DNA from: Ferrimicrobium sp.
GTDB taxonomy: Bacteria; Actinomycetota; Acidimicrobiia; Acidimicrobiales; Acidimicrobiaceae
NCBI GenBank assembly: GCA_022690815.1
Contig: JALCZJ010000002.1
Coordinates: 62,001-126,000 of the forward strand
Reading direction: 5' to 3'
Length of the DNA stretch: 64,000 nt
Part shown: piece by piece, positions 1 through 8,303 of the stretch
Layout: every line of letters begins with the position of its first letter
How positions within the stretch are numbered: position 1 is the first letter of the stretch
Notes under the pieces: model-generated
Told to the model about the DNA's origin: nothing
What the model saw: only the letters and a program-made list of their open reading frames with translations
The model's database searches: none
Made by a program: the position numbers and the translations under genes

Positions 1-1
1 T

Positions 2-64
2 GAGCTGGATGGGTTCACTGTCCAGATGTATAAAGAGATTCCCTCGCTGGTGCAATCACTTTGA
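2..64 (+). CDS. fliQ: FliQ C-terminal end (partial)
   Basis: The window opens inside a plus-strand reading frame that ends at TGA 62-64. The last 20 residues (ELDGFTVQMYKEIPSLVQSL) resemble the C-terminus of FliQ, a small two-helix subunit of the flagellar type III export gate. The identification rests mainly on position: fliR starts 30 bp downstream, and fliP-fliQ-fliR-flhB-flhA is the usual order. The start lies outside the window. Confidence 0.6.
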   Translation, partial: ELDGFTVQMYKEIPSLVQSL

Positions 65-94
65 GATGGCCACGATCAGATCAGGTACACGGGT

Positions 95-853
95 ATGCAG
101 GTAGCTTTTGATGCTCGCTGGTTGATCGGGTATCTCCTGGCCTTTAGCCGGTCGATGGGGTTTATCATGGTGGCGTTCCCGTTTGCCATGCCGGTTGTTC
201 CGATCACCGCAAGGGTAGCGATCGCGGTGGCTTTCGGGCTTGGCACCGAAGGTCCGTTGGTACATGCAATGGCCCTGCCCACCACTGCGGGCGGATTGAT
301 CGGCTCCAGTGCCGAACAGCTACTTATCGGAGCCGCTCTCGGCTTCTTCGCGATGCTCTTCATCTCGCTCGGGGAGTCTGCGGGTGGTTTAGTCGGACTG
401 TTCGGTGGCTTCTCAACGCCACCGGCGCTCGATCCGCTGTCACTTAACGAGACGCCGGTGACCGGCGAATTCTACAACCTGATGTGGATCGTGCTGTTTT
501 TTGTCTCCGGTGCCGATGTCGTGGTCATCCACGGGTATTTCGCAAGCTTCTTGACCCCGAACCTCTTTCATCTCTCCTTCACCCTCGGCATTCTCGTCAA
601 GTCGGTGACGATCCTGTTTGTCTCCTCCCTTGAGGTTGCATCACCTGTTCTCGCTGTCATGTTTTTCTCACAGATTGTGGTGGGAGTTCTGACCAAGGTC
701 GCCCCTCAACTCTATGCGCTCACCTTCATCTTTCCACTGCAGATTCTGTTGTCCTTCATTTTGATGTTGGTGGCACTGCCGCTGTTGCCTCACCTCTTTG
801 ACGCCTCGATCCGAGATCTACTCGCTGCCGAGCACGATCTCTTGGGGGGGTAG
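95..853 (+). CDS. fliR: Flagellar export gate protein FliR
   Basis: A 252-residue hydrophobic protein with about six predicted membrane segments, of typical FliR length. FliR is an integral part of the FliPQR export channel in the flagellar basal body and passes flagellar subunits across the membrane. The N-terminus (MQVAFDARWLIGYLLAFSR) and the mid-protein glycine/phenylalanine-rich stretch fit the family. An ATG at 66 is in another frame, so ATG 95 is the first usable start; no strong ribosome site is visible. The gene ends directly against flhB (stop 851-853, next ATG 854), so the two are probably translationally coupled. Confidence 0.9.
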   Translation: MQVAFDARWLIGYLLAFSRSMGFIMVAFPFAMPVVPITARVAIAVAFGLGTEGPLVHAMALPTTAGGLIGSSAEQLLIGAALGFFAMLFISLGESAGGLVGLFGGFSTPPALDPLSLNETPVTGEFYNLMWIVLFFVSGADVVVIHGYFASFLTPNLFHLSFTLGILVKSVTILFVSSLEVASPVLAVMFFSQIVVGVLTKVAPQLYALTFIFPLQILLSFILMLVALPLLPHLFDASIRDLLAAEHDLLGG

Positions 854-1984
854 ATGCCCAAGAACGAAGGTACCGAGCAGGCAACGGCGCACAAACTCGA
901 GAAGGCGCGCAAGGAGGGGACGGTCGCGCGCTCGGCGGAGCTCGCGACCTGGCTGGTGATCTTGGCCTTTTCGTTGGCGATGCCGTTGGTGTTCAGCTTG
1001 GTGGAGGGCAAGATCGTCGCCTTTGGTCACCTCTCCTTTGATGGCAACGCCGCCGTCACATCGGCGACAGCGTTGCGTCGCCTCGAGACTGGTCTCGAGA
1101 CGGTTGGTGAGCTCGCCATCATCGTCGCCACACCGATCGCGCTCTTTGTTGCCCTTATCAACGTGGCCCAGGTTGGGATCCGCTTCGTGCCAAAGAAGAT
1201 CAAACCCGACGTCACCCACTTTTCGCCAAAGAAGAATCTGTCGCGGATCTTCTCGACCACGCCCGCCATCGAGGCGCTCAAGTCGTTGGTAAAGCTTCTC
1301 ATTGTGGTTGTGGTCTCGGTGCTCCTGCTGCTTGGGGGGATCGATTCGCTGACGTCGGCTTCACTCTCGCCGATGGCCGTCGCCACGCAAGTCGCCTCGA
1401 TGAGCGTCGAATTGGTGCGACTTACCGGTGTGCTCGGGCTGGTCATCGCGCTCATCGACTACGGGCGTTCCCGCATCCAGGTTCGCAAGCAGCTGATGAT
1501 GACGCGTCAAGAGGTCAAGGACGAGATGAAGCAGTACGAAGGCGACCTCCAGACCAAAGGCCGCCGGCGCCGCGTTGCTCGTGAAATCTCGCGACGACGG
1601 ATGATCGCCAACGTTGCTCTCGCCGACGTCGTCGTGGCTAATCCGACGCATGTGGCGGTGGCACTCAAATACGAACCGCTTACCCATCGGGCTCCAATTG
1701 TGCTCGCCAAGGGGTCAGAATACATCGCGGCCACCATCCGTGAAAGGGCCCGAGCGGCCGGAGTTCCGATTGTCATCGACCCACCGCTCGCGCGAGCACT
1801 CAACATCGCGGTACCGGTCGGGGAATCAATCCCGGGTTCGCTCTTTTTGGTCGTGGCCCGTCTGTTGGCGTTCGTCTATCAGCTCTCGACGACCGCGCGC
1901 TACTACGAATCCTCTCATCAGAGCAATCTCGACGAGATCCCGGAAGATATCTTGGAGCGCGTCCTGAGTGAACTGGCCACCTAG
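854..1984 (+). CDS. flhB: Flagellar export switch protein FlhB
   Basis: A 376-residue protein with an N-terminal membrane part of about four helices (to roughly residue 210) and a cytoplasmic C-terminal domain. The autocleavage motif Asn-Pro-Thr-His is at residues 263-266 (VVVANPTHVAVALKYE). In the family, cleavage between Asn and Pro switches export from hook to filament substrates. Length and motif position match FlhB. It starts at the base after the fliR stop. The extreme N-terminus (MPKNEGTEQATAHKLEKARKEG) is the usual FlhB type. Confidence 0.95.
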   Translation: MPKNEGTEQATAHKLEKARKEGTVARSAELATWLVILAFSLAMPLVFSLVEGKIVAFGHLSFDGNAAVTSATALRRLETGLETVGELAIIVATPIALFVALINVAQVGIRFVPKKIKPDVTHFSPKKNLSRIFSTTPAIEALKSLVKLLIVVVVSVLLLLGGIDSLTSASLSPMAVATQVASMSVELVRLTGVLGLVIALIDYGRSRIQVRKQLMMTRQEVKDEMKQYEGDLQTKGRRRRVAREISRRRMIANVALADVVVANPTHVAVALKYEPLTHRAPIVLAKGSEYIAATIRERARAAGVPIVIDPPLARALNIAVPVGESIPGSLFLVVARLLAFVYQLSTTARYYESSHQSNLDEIPEDILERVLSELAT

Positions 1985-2103
1985 TTGACGTAGTTGGCAA
2001 TTGAATGATCTTTGAATTAAAGGTCAGAGATTTGGGTGACGAAGCGTTTCATACAGGGAAGAGCTCGGTTCTCACGGATGACCAAGGTTCTAAAGGGAGG
2101 ACC

Positions 2104-4146
2104 ATGGAGAGTGCCCGTATGCGCCGGCTGGCGTTAGCGGTACCCATCGGCATCGCCGTGATTGTGGTGATGTTGGTTGTCCCAATTCCTTCACAACTCC
2201 TCGACGTCTTGATTACGGCCAACATCACTTTTGCCTTGGTCGTTCTCGGCGTTTCCCTGCGGGTGACCGATCCACTTGAGTTTGCCGCCTTCCCGTCGGT
2301 GTTGCTGATTGCAACCATGTTCAGGCTGGCATTGAATGTGTCGGCAACCCGTTTGGTGCTCCTGCACGCCTACGCTGGATCGGTAATCGAGAGCTTTGGC
2401 CACTTTGTGGTAGGCGGTTCAGTGGTGGTCGGGCTGGTAGTTTTTGCCATCCTCTTCATCATCCAGTTCGTGGTCATCACCAGTGGCGCCGGACGCGTCG
2501 CGGAGGTTGGCGCTCGTTTCACTCTGGATGCGATGCCGGGCAAGCAAATGGCGATCGATGCCGACTTGAACGCTGGGCATATCGACGAGGCTGAGGCACG
2601 CCGTCGCCGGGAACGCATCTCCAAAGAGGCGGACTTCTACGGCGCCATGGACGGTGCATCCAAGTTCATCAAGGGCGATGCCATCGCCGCCGCGGTGATC
2701 ACTGTGATCAACCTGATCGGTGGGTTCATTGTCGGTGTCGTCCAGCACCACCTGTCCATCACGCAGTCGATCGACACCTACTCGCTGCTCTCCGTCGGTG
2801 ACGGGCTGGTCAGCCAGATCCCGGCGTTGTTGCTCTCGATCGCGACCGGTTTGGTCGTTACCCGAACCGCTAACGATGCCGACTTTGGCCTCGATCTGCT
2901 CCAACAGCTGCTCAAACAGTCGGTGGCTCTCCAGATCGCCGGGGGAATCATTGGAACCCTCGGTCTCTTGCCTGGTCTGCCGAAGCTTCCCTTCCTCCTG
3001 GTCGGCGGTGCGGTGTTCGTGATTGGATGGCGAGTATCAAAGTCGCCCGACAAGACTGAAGCAACCGAGACCCAGACGCTGACTCAAATAGCTGCGCCGG
3101 AGACAGCCCAAGATGTCGTCGGTGTCGAGATTCTCGAGCTCCAGCTCGGCTTTGAGCTCCTCGATGTGGTCGATCCCACGAAGGGCGGTGATCTCCTCGA
3201 GCGGGTCAAGGGGCTACGCCGCAAACTCGCAGGTGAACTTGGCTTTGTGCTGCCGCCGGTGAGGACCCACGATAACCTCGATATCGGCCCAACGGAGTAC
3301 GTGATTAGGATCGCGGAGACCGAGGTGAGCCGTGGCAAGGTCCCGCGAGATCGGGTGCTCGCTATCGGCGATAATCTGGATGCCCTCCCTGGCGAAGAGA
3401 CCGTCGATCCAGTCTTTGGCCTGCGGTCTCGGTGGATCCCACCGGACTACAAGGCCCAAGCACAGGTGCTCGGTGCAACGGTGGTCGATCGCTCATCGGT
3501 GATCGTGACACATCTTTCAGAGGTCGTTCGACACCACGCAGGGTCGTTGTTGACCCGTCAGCAGACCAAGGAGATGTTGGATGCGCTCAAGCGAGTCGCT
3601 CCGGTGGTTGTTGACGAACTCAACACCGCCCAGGTCGCCATGGGTGATATCCAACGAGTGTTGCGCGAACTCCTCGATGAGCAAGTTCCGGTACGCAACC
3701 TTCCCGCCATTGTCGAGGCCATTGTCGACCGCTACCGCAGCTCTAAGGAGCCTGATGCACTGTTAGATGCGGCCAGAGAGGCATTGGGTGGATCGATTTC
3801 ATCGAGTTTTGCTCAAGATGGCATGTTGGCGGTCCTCTATCTCTCGTCGCAATTAGAGATGCGTTTTGCCGAGAGCCTGGTGACCGTCGATGGACGAAGG
3901 GTGCTCGGGATCGGGATGGACGAGATCGTGCGCTTGCGTGAGGAGATCCGTGCAGCAAAATTGCGCGCCGAGATCGAGGGCCACGAACCCGTGTTGGTGT
4001 GTATGCCTGCCATCCGGCGCGCGTTGTTCCAGACCTTGCGTTCAGGAGATGCATCGATTCCGGTGCTGGCCGTGAGGGAGCTTGCTCCTTCACTGAAGTT
4101 GATACAGATAGGAGTAATTGGCGATGTCGAACCAGCTACGGTTTAG
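2104..4146 (+). CDS. flhA: Flagellar export apparatus protein FlhA
   Basis: A 680-residue protein with an N-terminal membrane half of about eight helices and a large C-terminal cytoplasmic domain from about residue 330. FlhA forms the nonameric ring that docks export chaperones. The conserved segment after the fourth helix (TSGAGRVAEVGARFTLDAMP, GKQMAIDADL) is clear. The open frame extends upstream to 2005, but ATG 2104 is preceded by a strong ribosome site (GGGAGG at about 2095-2100), and the extra 33 residues look unlike the family, so 2104 is chosen. It overlaps the next gene by 23 bases. Confidence 0.95.
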   Translation: MESARMRRLALAVPIGIAVIVVMLVVPIPSQLLDVLITANITFALVVLGVSLRVTDPLEFAAFPSVLLIATMFRLALNVSATRLVLLHAYAGSVIESFGHFVVGGSVVVGLVVFAILFIIQFVVITSGAGRVAEVGARFTLDAMPGKQMAIDADLNAGHIDEAEARRRRERISKEADFYGAMDGASKFIKGDAIAAAVITVINLIGGFIVGVVQHHLSITQSIDTYSLLSVGDGLVSQIPALLLSIATGLVVTRTANDADFGLDLLQQLLKQSVALQIAGGIIGTLGLLPGLPKLPFLLVGGAVFVIGWRVSKSPDKTEATETQTLTQIAAPETAQDVVGVEILELQLGFELLDVVDPTKGGDLLERVKGLRRKLAGELGFVLPPVRTHDNLDIGPTEYVIRIAETEVSRGKVPRDRVLAIGDNLDALPGEETVDPVFGLRSRWIPPDYKAQAQVLGATVVDRSSVIVTHLSEVVRHHAGSLLTRQQTKEMLDALKRVAPVVVDELNTAQVAMGDIQRVLRELLDEQVPVRNLPAIVEAIVDRYRSSKEPDALLDAAREALGGSISSSFAQDGMLAVLYLSSQLEMRFAESLVTVDGRRVLGIGMDEIVRLREEIRAAKLRAEIEGHEPVLVCMPAIRRALFQTLRSGDASIPVLAVRELAPSLKLIQIGVIGDVEPATV

Positions 4147-5449
4147 TGGAAAATCGATTGAGGAGGCACTGGCAAAGGCTCGTGCCACCCTCGGCGAGGG
4201 TGTACGTTTGGTGGCTGCCGAGCGTGTGAGTAAGCCTGGCTTTGTCGGGAAACGTGTGAGTTTCACCGTGGTGGTCGAACCACCGACGGCCCCGATCTCG
4301 GCCCCAGGTTTTGCGGCAGCGCTGCGTAACGCCTTGGTGTCCACTGGCCCGCGGTCCACGAGTGTCCTCGACGCTGATGAGTCAGATTATCGAAGCGTAC
4401 AAGACGAGTTAGCCAGGACATACGAGCGTACCTCGATCCCTGAACCACAGCCATCGTCAGTGACACAAGCACCGATTGTGGCGCCCAAAATTTTCCGACG
4501 AGATGGCAAGGTGACCAAACTCACCAACGTCGCATCTCCTTGGTGGTCGTCGGCCAGTGATGAGACGGCCCAAGCGAGCCCGCCGATGGGGTCTCGCGGG
4601 ATACAGACGATGACCCAAGGGTCCAGTGCGGGCAATGTCGATGAGATCATCGATCTCACCGGCACTGATGTCATGAGCGTTGAGTCGACTGACGATACGT
4701 CGAACAACCATGCGCCCGAAGATGTCGCACGGAATATGATCTCAGCGCCGATGTCGACATCGATGTCCCCGTCTTTCTCTCCTTCGCGAGATGAGGTACA
4801 GTTGTCTCGATCGTCGATCGATCAAGACCCTGCGACTGGCTTGAGCGAGGACGAGCTCGTCGAAGCGGCGCAGCGGGCGATGACAAACAGCCGTTCGGGG
4901 GCGGGAGATTTTCTCGTGGATCGAATCGACACCCTCGTGGTCGATCTCTCTAAGGAGTCACAGATCATCGATGTACGCCCACGCGAGTTCATGGCTGAAA
5001 CCGCGTGCCTTGCGCCGACCACGCACCTGGTTGCCGTCGTAGTACCTTCTGCGTTTGACCCGATTGAACGATTCCGAGAGATCTGTGAGACCCTCGACAT
5101 CTCGGCCGACGATCGCTTTGTGCTCGCTCGTCGTCGCCGAGAGATCCCGACGGCGATGCTTAGCTCAACCAACCTCGTTGCGCGCTCAGTGGTGCAGAGT
5201 GCAGACGCTGGTGGCTGCACCGGCGTCCTGGTCGACGCGGGGCAGCTTCGGTTGCTTCGAGGTTCGTTTCTTGATTCCATGATGGCCGTCGTCGTGGCGA
5301 TCGAAGGAACGGAGACGGTTGCTAGGTTGGAACGAGAGATGAGCCCATGTGGGCAGATCGATGCGCTCTGGTACCAGGGTGACGATCAGATTGCGGCAAC
5401 GCTTGGCATTGCCCGATTGCGGTCATCGATCGACGGAGATGATCGGTGA
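4124..5449 (+). CDS. FlhF-like protein lacking the GTPase domain
   Basis: The N-terminal 45 residues (LRFSGKSIEEALAKARATLG followed by EGVRLVAAERV) resemble the start of FlhF, the SRP-type GTPase that places flagella. The rest does not follow FlhF: residues about 90-240 are a low-complexity Ser/Thr/Asp-rich linker, and residues about 260-440 form a compact folded-looking domain with no P-loop (no GxxxxGK[ST]) and no other G-box motif. ATG 4124 is preferred over TTG 4118 because GGAG at 4111-4114 is 9 bases from the ATG. The gene sits in the flhA slot where flhF is expected and overlaps flhA. It could be an FlhF remnant adapted to a non-GTPase role or a distinct protein with an FlhF-like N-terminal domain. 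Confidence 0.65.
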   Translation: MSNQLRFSGKSIEEALAKARATLGEGVRLVAAERVSKPGFVGKRVSFTVVVEPPTAPISAPGFAAALRNALVSTGPRSTSVLDADESDYRSVQDELARTYERTSIPEPQPSSVTQAPIVAPKIFRRDGKVTKLTNVASPWWSSASDETAQASPPMGSRGIQTMTQGSSAGNVDEIIDLTGTDVMSVESTDDTSNNHAPEDVARNMISAPMSTSMSPSFSPSRDEVQLSRSSIDQDPATGLSEDELVEAAQRAMTNSRSGAGDFLVDRIDTLVVDLSKESQIIDVRPREFMAETACLAPTTHLVAVVVPSAFDPIERFREICETLDISADDRFVLARRRREIPTAMLSSTNLVARSVVQSADAGGCTGVLVDAGQLRLLRGSFLDSMMAVVVAIEGTETVARLEREMSPCGQIDALWYQGDDQIAATLGIARLRSSIDGDDR

Positions 5450-5676
5450 AGTTCCCCTGGCGAGTGAGATTGACCATCCTCGGAGCATTTCTCGCCACGT
5501 ATACGAGCCTCATGAATGTGCTCGATGGCTACAACGGTTGGGGTACCTACCTCGAACACCTCCTGATCGCGTTGTTGGTGGTCTATGTCGGTCTCTCCAT
5601 TATTGCCACGGTGACGGCCTGGTATAACCTGCAAAACTTGGCGGAGCGACGCCGTCGCCAAGATGAGTCGTCCTAA
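5446..5676 (+). CDS. Small two-helix membrane protein at end of flagellar cluster
   Basis: A 76-residue protein with two predicted membrane helices (residues about 8-25 and 35-58) and a charged C-terminal tail (AERRRRQDESS), suggesting that tail is cytoplasmic. GTG 5446 overlaps the TGA of the preceding gene (GTGA), so translation is probably coupled to the FlhF-like protein. Not recognised as a named family. A role near the flagellar base is inferred only from the operon position. Confidence 0.65.
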   Translation: MKFPWRVRLTILGAFLATYTSLMNVLDGYNGWGTYLEHLLIALLVVYVGLSIIATVTAWYNLQNLAERRRRQDESS

Positions 5677-5912
5677 AAGTCTGGCCACTCATCGAGCGTG
5701 TCCGGAAACAGATCCGTGGCGGCGGGGCCATCTCGGTCAGCATCGCCTTCCCCACGAGCGATTGCTGCTGGTAACTCGTTGATGAACGGGTTTTGTGCCA
5801 AGGCGGCGATCCTCTCTAGCCGCGCCCAAAAGGATTGCAAAAGCTTGCGCGGTGACAAGGGTTTGTCGTTTTTGCTCACATTGTCCACACCGATAGGATA
5901 GAGTGTTTCCAT
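5673..5912 (-). CDS. Hypothetical 79-residue acidic-tailed protein
   Basis: A short minus-strand frame, convergent with and overlapping the flagellar cluster by four bases. The product has a basic amphipathic middle (LSPRKLLQSFWARLERIAAL) and an acidic C-terminus ending DEWPDF. The composition is protein-like, but there is no recognised domain and no clear ribosome site. ATG 5912 (or the adjoining TTG 5915) would be the start. It could be a chance frame. Confidence 0.4.
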   Translation of the reverse strand: METLYPIGVDNVSKNDKPLSPRKLLQSFWARLERIAALAQNPFINELPAAIARGEGDADRDGPAATDLFPDTLDEWPDF

Positions 5913-5915
5913 CAA

Positions 5916-6375
5916 CGTTTGATGGCTTACGGGGTTTCATGGTTAGCAGGGACTGTGTGCGTGTTGACCGAGTGCTTGTCGCCATCGCCGTTAACGGTCA
6001 ATGACGTTGGCGGTGGGCACCATGACCGTGGGCTAGCGCTAACATTGGCCTGAATCGATGGGGTTGGCCTGAATCGATGGGGTCAGTGAGGATTCGTGGG
6101 CCGTGGCGTTCTTTGATGAGGCCGGGGCTTGCGATGAGGTCTGAGTTGACAAAGAGGACAGGGTCCATGGATGAGGTTCTGTTGAGTTAGTCGGTGACCA
6201 GGACGGCGGATTGATCGAGATCGGTCGTGGACCGGGGAAAAATCAGCTAGTGGATAACGATTAGGGGCAAAATTCGGATTGTCGGTGCAGTGGTCCGACC
6301 TGGAGAAGGTTGTGTTCGTTTGACCTCATAAAGGTCGATGGTAAATAGCAATGGTCCGCGACAAGGGGGTAAGAG
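5916..6375. other. Intergenic region without a convincing gene
   Basis: About 460 bp between the convergent end of the flagellar region and the enoyl-CoA hydratase gene. Short frames are present but none has protein-like composition. The only structure seen is a perfect 19-bp tandem duplication (listed separately). A purine-rich ribosome site (AAGGGGG, about 6363-6369) belongs to the downstream gene. Confidence 0.6.
6045..6082. repeat. 19-bp tandem duplication
   Basis: The unit TTGGCCTGAATCGATGGGG occurs twice in direct tandem (6045-6063 and 6064-6082) without mismatch. This looks like a recent slippage duplication in non-coding DNA. No protein-binding role is evident. Confidence 0.85.
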
Positions 6376-7167
6376 TTGGCTGAGGTCGAGGTTCAACAAC
6401 AGGGAGCGACGATGATCGTTACGATCAATCGTCCGGAGCAACTGAACTGTGTCAATGATAGGGTTGCCGAAGGTATCACCGAAGCTTTGCAGGATGCCGA
6501 GACCGATGCGTCGGTGCGGAGTGTGATCCTCACCGGAGCTGGGGACCGGGCCTTTTGCACCGGAATGGACCTTAAGTTCGCGTTGGCCCATGGGAGCCAT
6601 GGCGTGGTCATTCCCGGCCGAGGCTTTGCCGGAATCGGGGGGTACGACTTCCCGAAACCCCTGATTGCTGCCGTCAATGGCTACGCCGTCGCTGGCGGAT
6701 TCGAGATCGTGCTCAACTGTGATCTCGTGATCGCAAGCGAAGGCGCTCGCTTTGGGCTTCCGGAGGCAAAGCGTGGTCTCTTGGCGACTGGAGGCGGCCT
6801 GGTGCGTTTGAGTGAGCTTGTTGGCCGCAGTGTTGCCATGGAGATCGCGCTCACCAGTGAACCGATCGATGCCAGCCGTGCGCTGGCACTCGGGATGATC
6901 AATCGGGTGGTCCCGCGCGACCAGTTGCTGACTGAGGCGCTGACCATGGCCACCAAGATCGCCAAGTCTGGCCCGCAAGCGATTCTCAACTCGAAGCGGC
7001 TGCTTCGGGGTGCCTATGCACGGGCGACCGAGACGATTTGGCAGCTCAATTCGGAGCTTGCGGTGATCACCATGGACTCGAGTGAAGCCGCCGAGGGCAT
7101 GGCCGCATTTGTCGAGCGACGTGAGCCACGTTGGGTTGACGTGGAGGAGGAAGAGTCCGTCTCCTAA
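6376..7167 (+). CDS. Enoyl-CoA hydratase/isomerase (crotonase) family protein
   Basis: A 263-residue crotonase-fold protein. Both catalytic glutamates of true hydratases are present with the correct 20-residue spacing: Glu110 in AGGFEIVLNCDL and Glu130 in FGLPEAKRG. The oxyanion-hole segments AFCTGMDL (residues 59-66) and AVAGGF are also present. It should hydrate or isomerise an acyl-CoA in fatty-acid or amino-acid catabolism; the exact substrate cannot be read. TTG 6376 is chosen because of a GGGGG ribosome site about 8 bases upstream. The acidic C-terminal tail (VDVEEEESVS) is short and unremarkable. The gene stands alone. Confidence 0.9.
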   Translation: MAEVEVQQQGATMIVTINRPEQLNCVNDRVAEGITEALQDAETDASVRSVILTGAGDRAFCTGMDLKFALAHGSHGVVIPGRGFAGIGGYDFPKPLIAAVNGYAVAGGFEIVLNCDLVIASEGARFGLPEAKRGLLATGGGLVRLSELVGRSVAMEIALTSEPIDASRALALGMINRVVPRDQLLTEALTMATKIAKSGPQAILNSKRLLRGAYARATETIWQLNSELAVITMDSSEAAEGMAAFVERREPRWVDVEEEESVS

Positions 7168-7271
7168 CGACTCGCTCGGCTACGCAGATGATACGGCATC
7201 GCAGTCACTGGCCTTGGGCCAAGGACGCGTGCTTGCGACAAGACCTGACTGTATAGTCTCGCGCGAGTGTC

Positions 7272-7988
7272 TCAGAGGGCGCGTTGGGTAAACGCTTCTT
7301 GTGCAAGCTGATGAAAGTTGTTGACGGCGGCGAGCAGATGACCCCGGTGGGCGAGCAGAGCTGAGCCGGAGACGAGGATCTCGGCACCATTCATGACACA
7401 ACCGGCCAACGTCTCCTCCGAGACCCCCCCATCCACCTCGATCTTGACCAAGGGGTTGGTCGCTTCGCGCAGGGCAACGGCGGCGAGAATTTTGGCATCC
7501 ATCGCCTTGATGTAATGTTGGCCCCCAAATCCAGGGTTGACGGTCATAATCATCAGCACATCGAGTTCATCCATGACGTGCTCGACTGCACTGAGAGGCG
7601 TTGCCGGATTGAGGGCGACCCCGGCGCGTACTCCGAGGGATTTGATCAGTCCGAGCGTCCGATGCAGGTGTCGTGTTGCCTCAGCGTGTATGGTGATGAG
7701 CTCACATCCAGCATCCGCGAATTCTGCGACGTAGCGCTCAGGGTCAACGATCATAAGGTGTACCTCGTAGGGAAGCGCGCTATAGCGTCGGCAACTGGTG
7801 ATGACCGGTGCGCCGATGGTGATGTTTGGAACGAAGACCCCATCCATGACATCCCAATGGATTCGATCGACACCAGCCTCCTCAAGGGCTGCCAGCTCCT
7901 CGCCCAGGCGCCCAAAGTCGCAAGGCAAGATCGAGGGGGCGATTTCGATCACGCGCTCGCCATTGTGGTGATCGGTTGTCTTCGTCAA
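7272..7988 (-). CDS. rpe: Ribulose-phosphate 3-epimerase
   Basis: A 238-residue TIM-barrel enzyme that interconverts ribulose 5-phosphate and xylulose 5-phosphate in the pentose phosphate pathway. Diagnostic segments are in order: IAPSILPCDF at the N-terminus, IHWDVMDGVFVPNITIG (catalytic Asp and metal-binding residues), YEVHLMI, TVNPGFGGQ, and VDGGVSEET near the C-terminus. The length is slightly above the usual 215-225 because of about 15 extra N-terminal residues; a start nearer the conserved IEIAPS cannot be excluded. It lies downstream of rlmN on the same strand, separated by about 315 bp. Confidence 0.95.
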   Translation of the reverse strand: MTKTTDHHNGERVIEIAPSILPCDFGRLGEELAALEEAGVDRIHWDVMDGVFVPNITIGAPVITSCRRYSALPYEVHLMIVDPERYVAEFADAGCELITIHAEATRHLHRTLGLIKSLGVRAGVALNPATPLSAVEHVMDELDVLMIMTVNPGFGGQHYIKAMDAKILAAVALREATNPLVKIEVDGGVSEETLAGCVMNGAEILVSGSALLAHRGHLLAAVNNFHQLAQEAFTQRAL

Positions 7989-8303
7989 TGGTTGCTCCTT
8001 GTCTCATGGTAGTGACACCAACGTTGGGGTTGGCAGTGACTTTCGATTGTTTCGATGCGATGCGAGCCAGTTTGCTGTGCATGGCCGTTGACCAGTGGCG
8101 TGCTCAATGGCACCCAATCAGTTTCAGATTTATCTGTCTTAACGAAATTCTGACCGGATAGATCGGTCCTGGAGGTCGCAAGAGCACGGTGGCGTCGGGA
8201 TCGTCGTACATTGCGAATCTTGCCGTCGATGGTCGATACCAATGCATACCATTGTCGCACGGCATTGTTGTGCGAGGATGGATTGTTGTACGATGATGGC
8301 TGT
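7989..8303. other. Intergenic region, no gene recognised
   Basis: About 315 bp between rpe and rlmN, both on the minus strand. Small frames here have poor composition. No clear hairpin terminator or repeat was seen. It probably contains the promoter of rpe. Confidence 0.5.

Noticed and set aside
2419-2904. 161-residue minus-strand frame inside flhA
   Set aside because: Antisense shadow of flhA with no ribosome site or motif.
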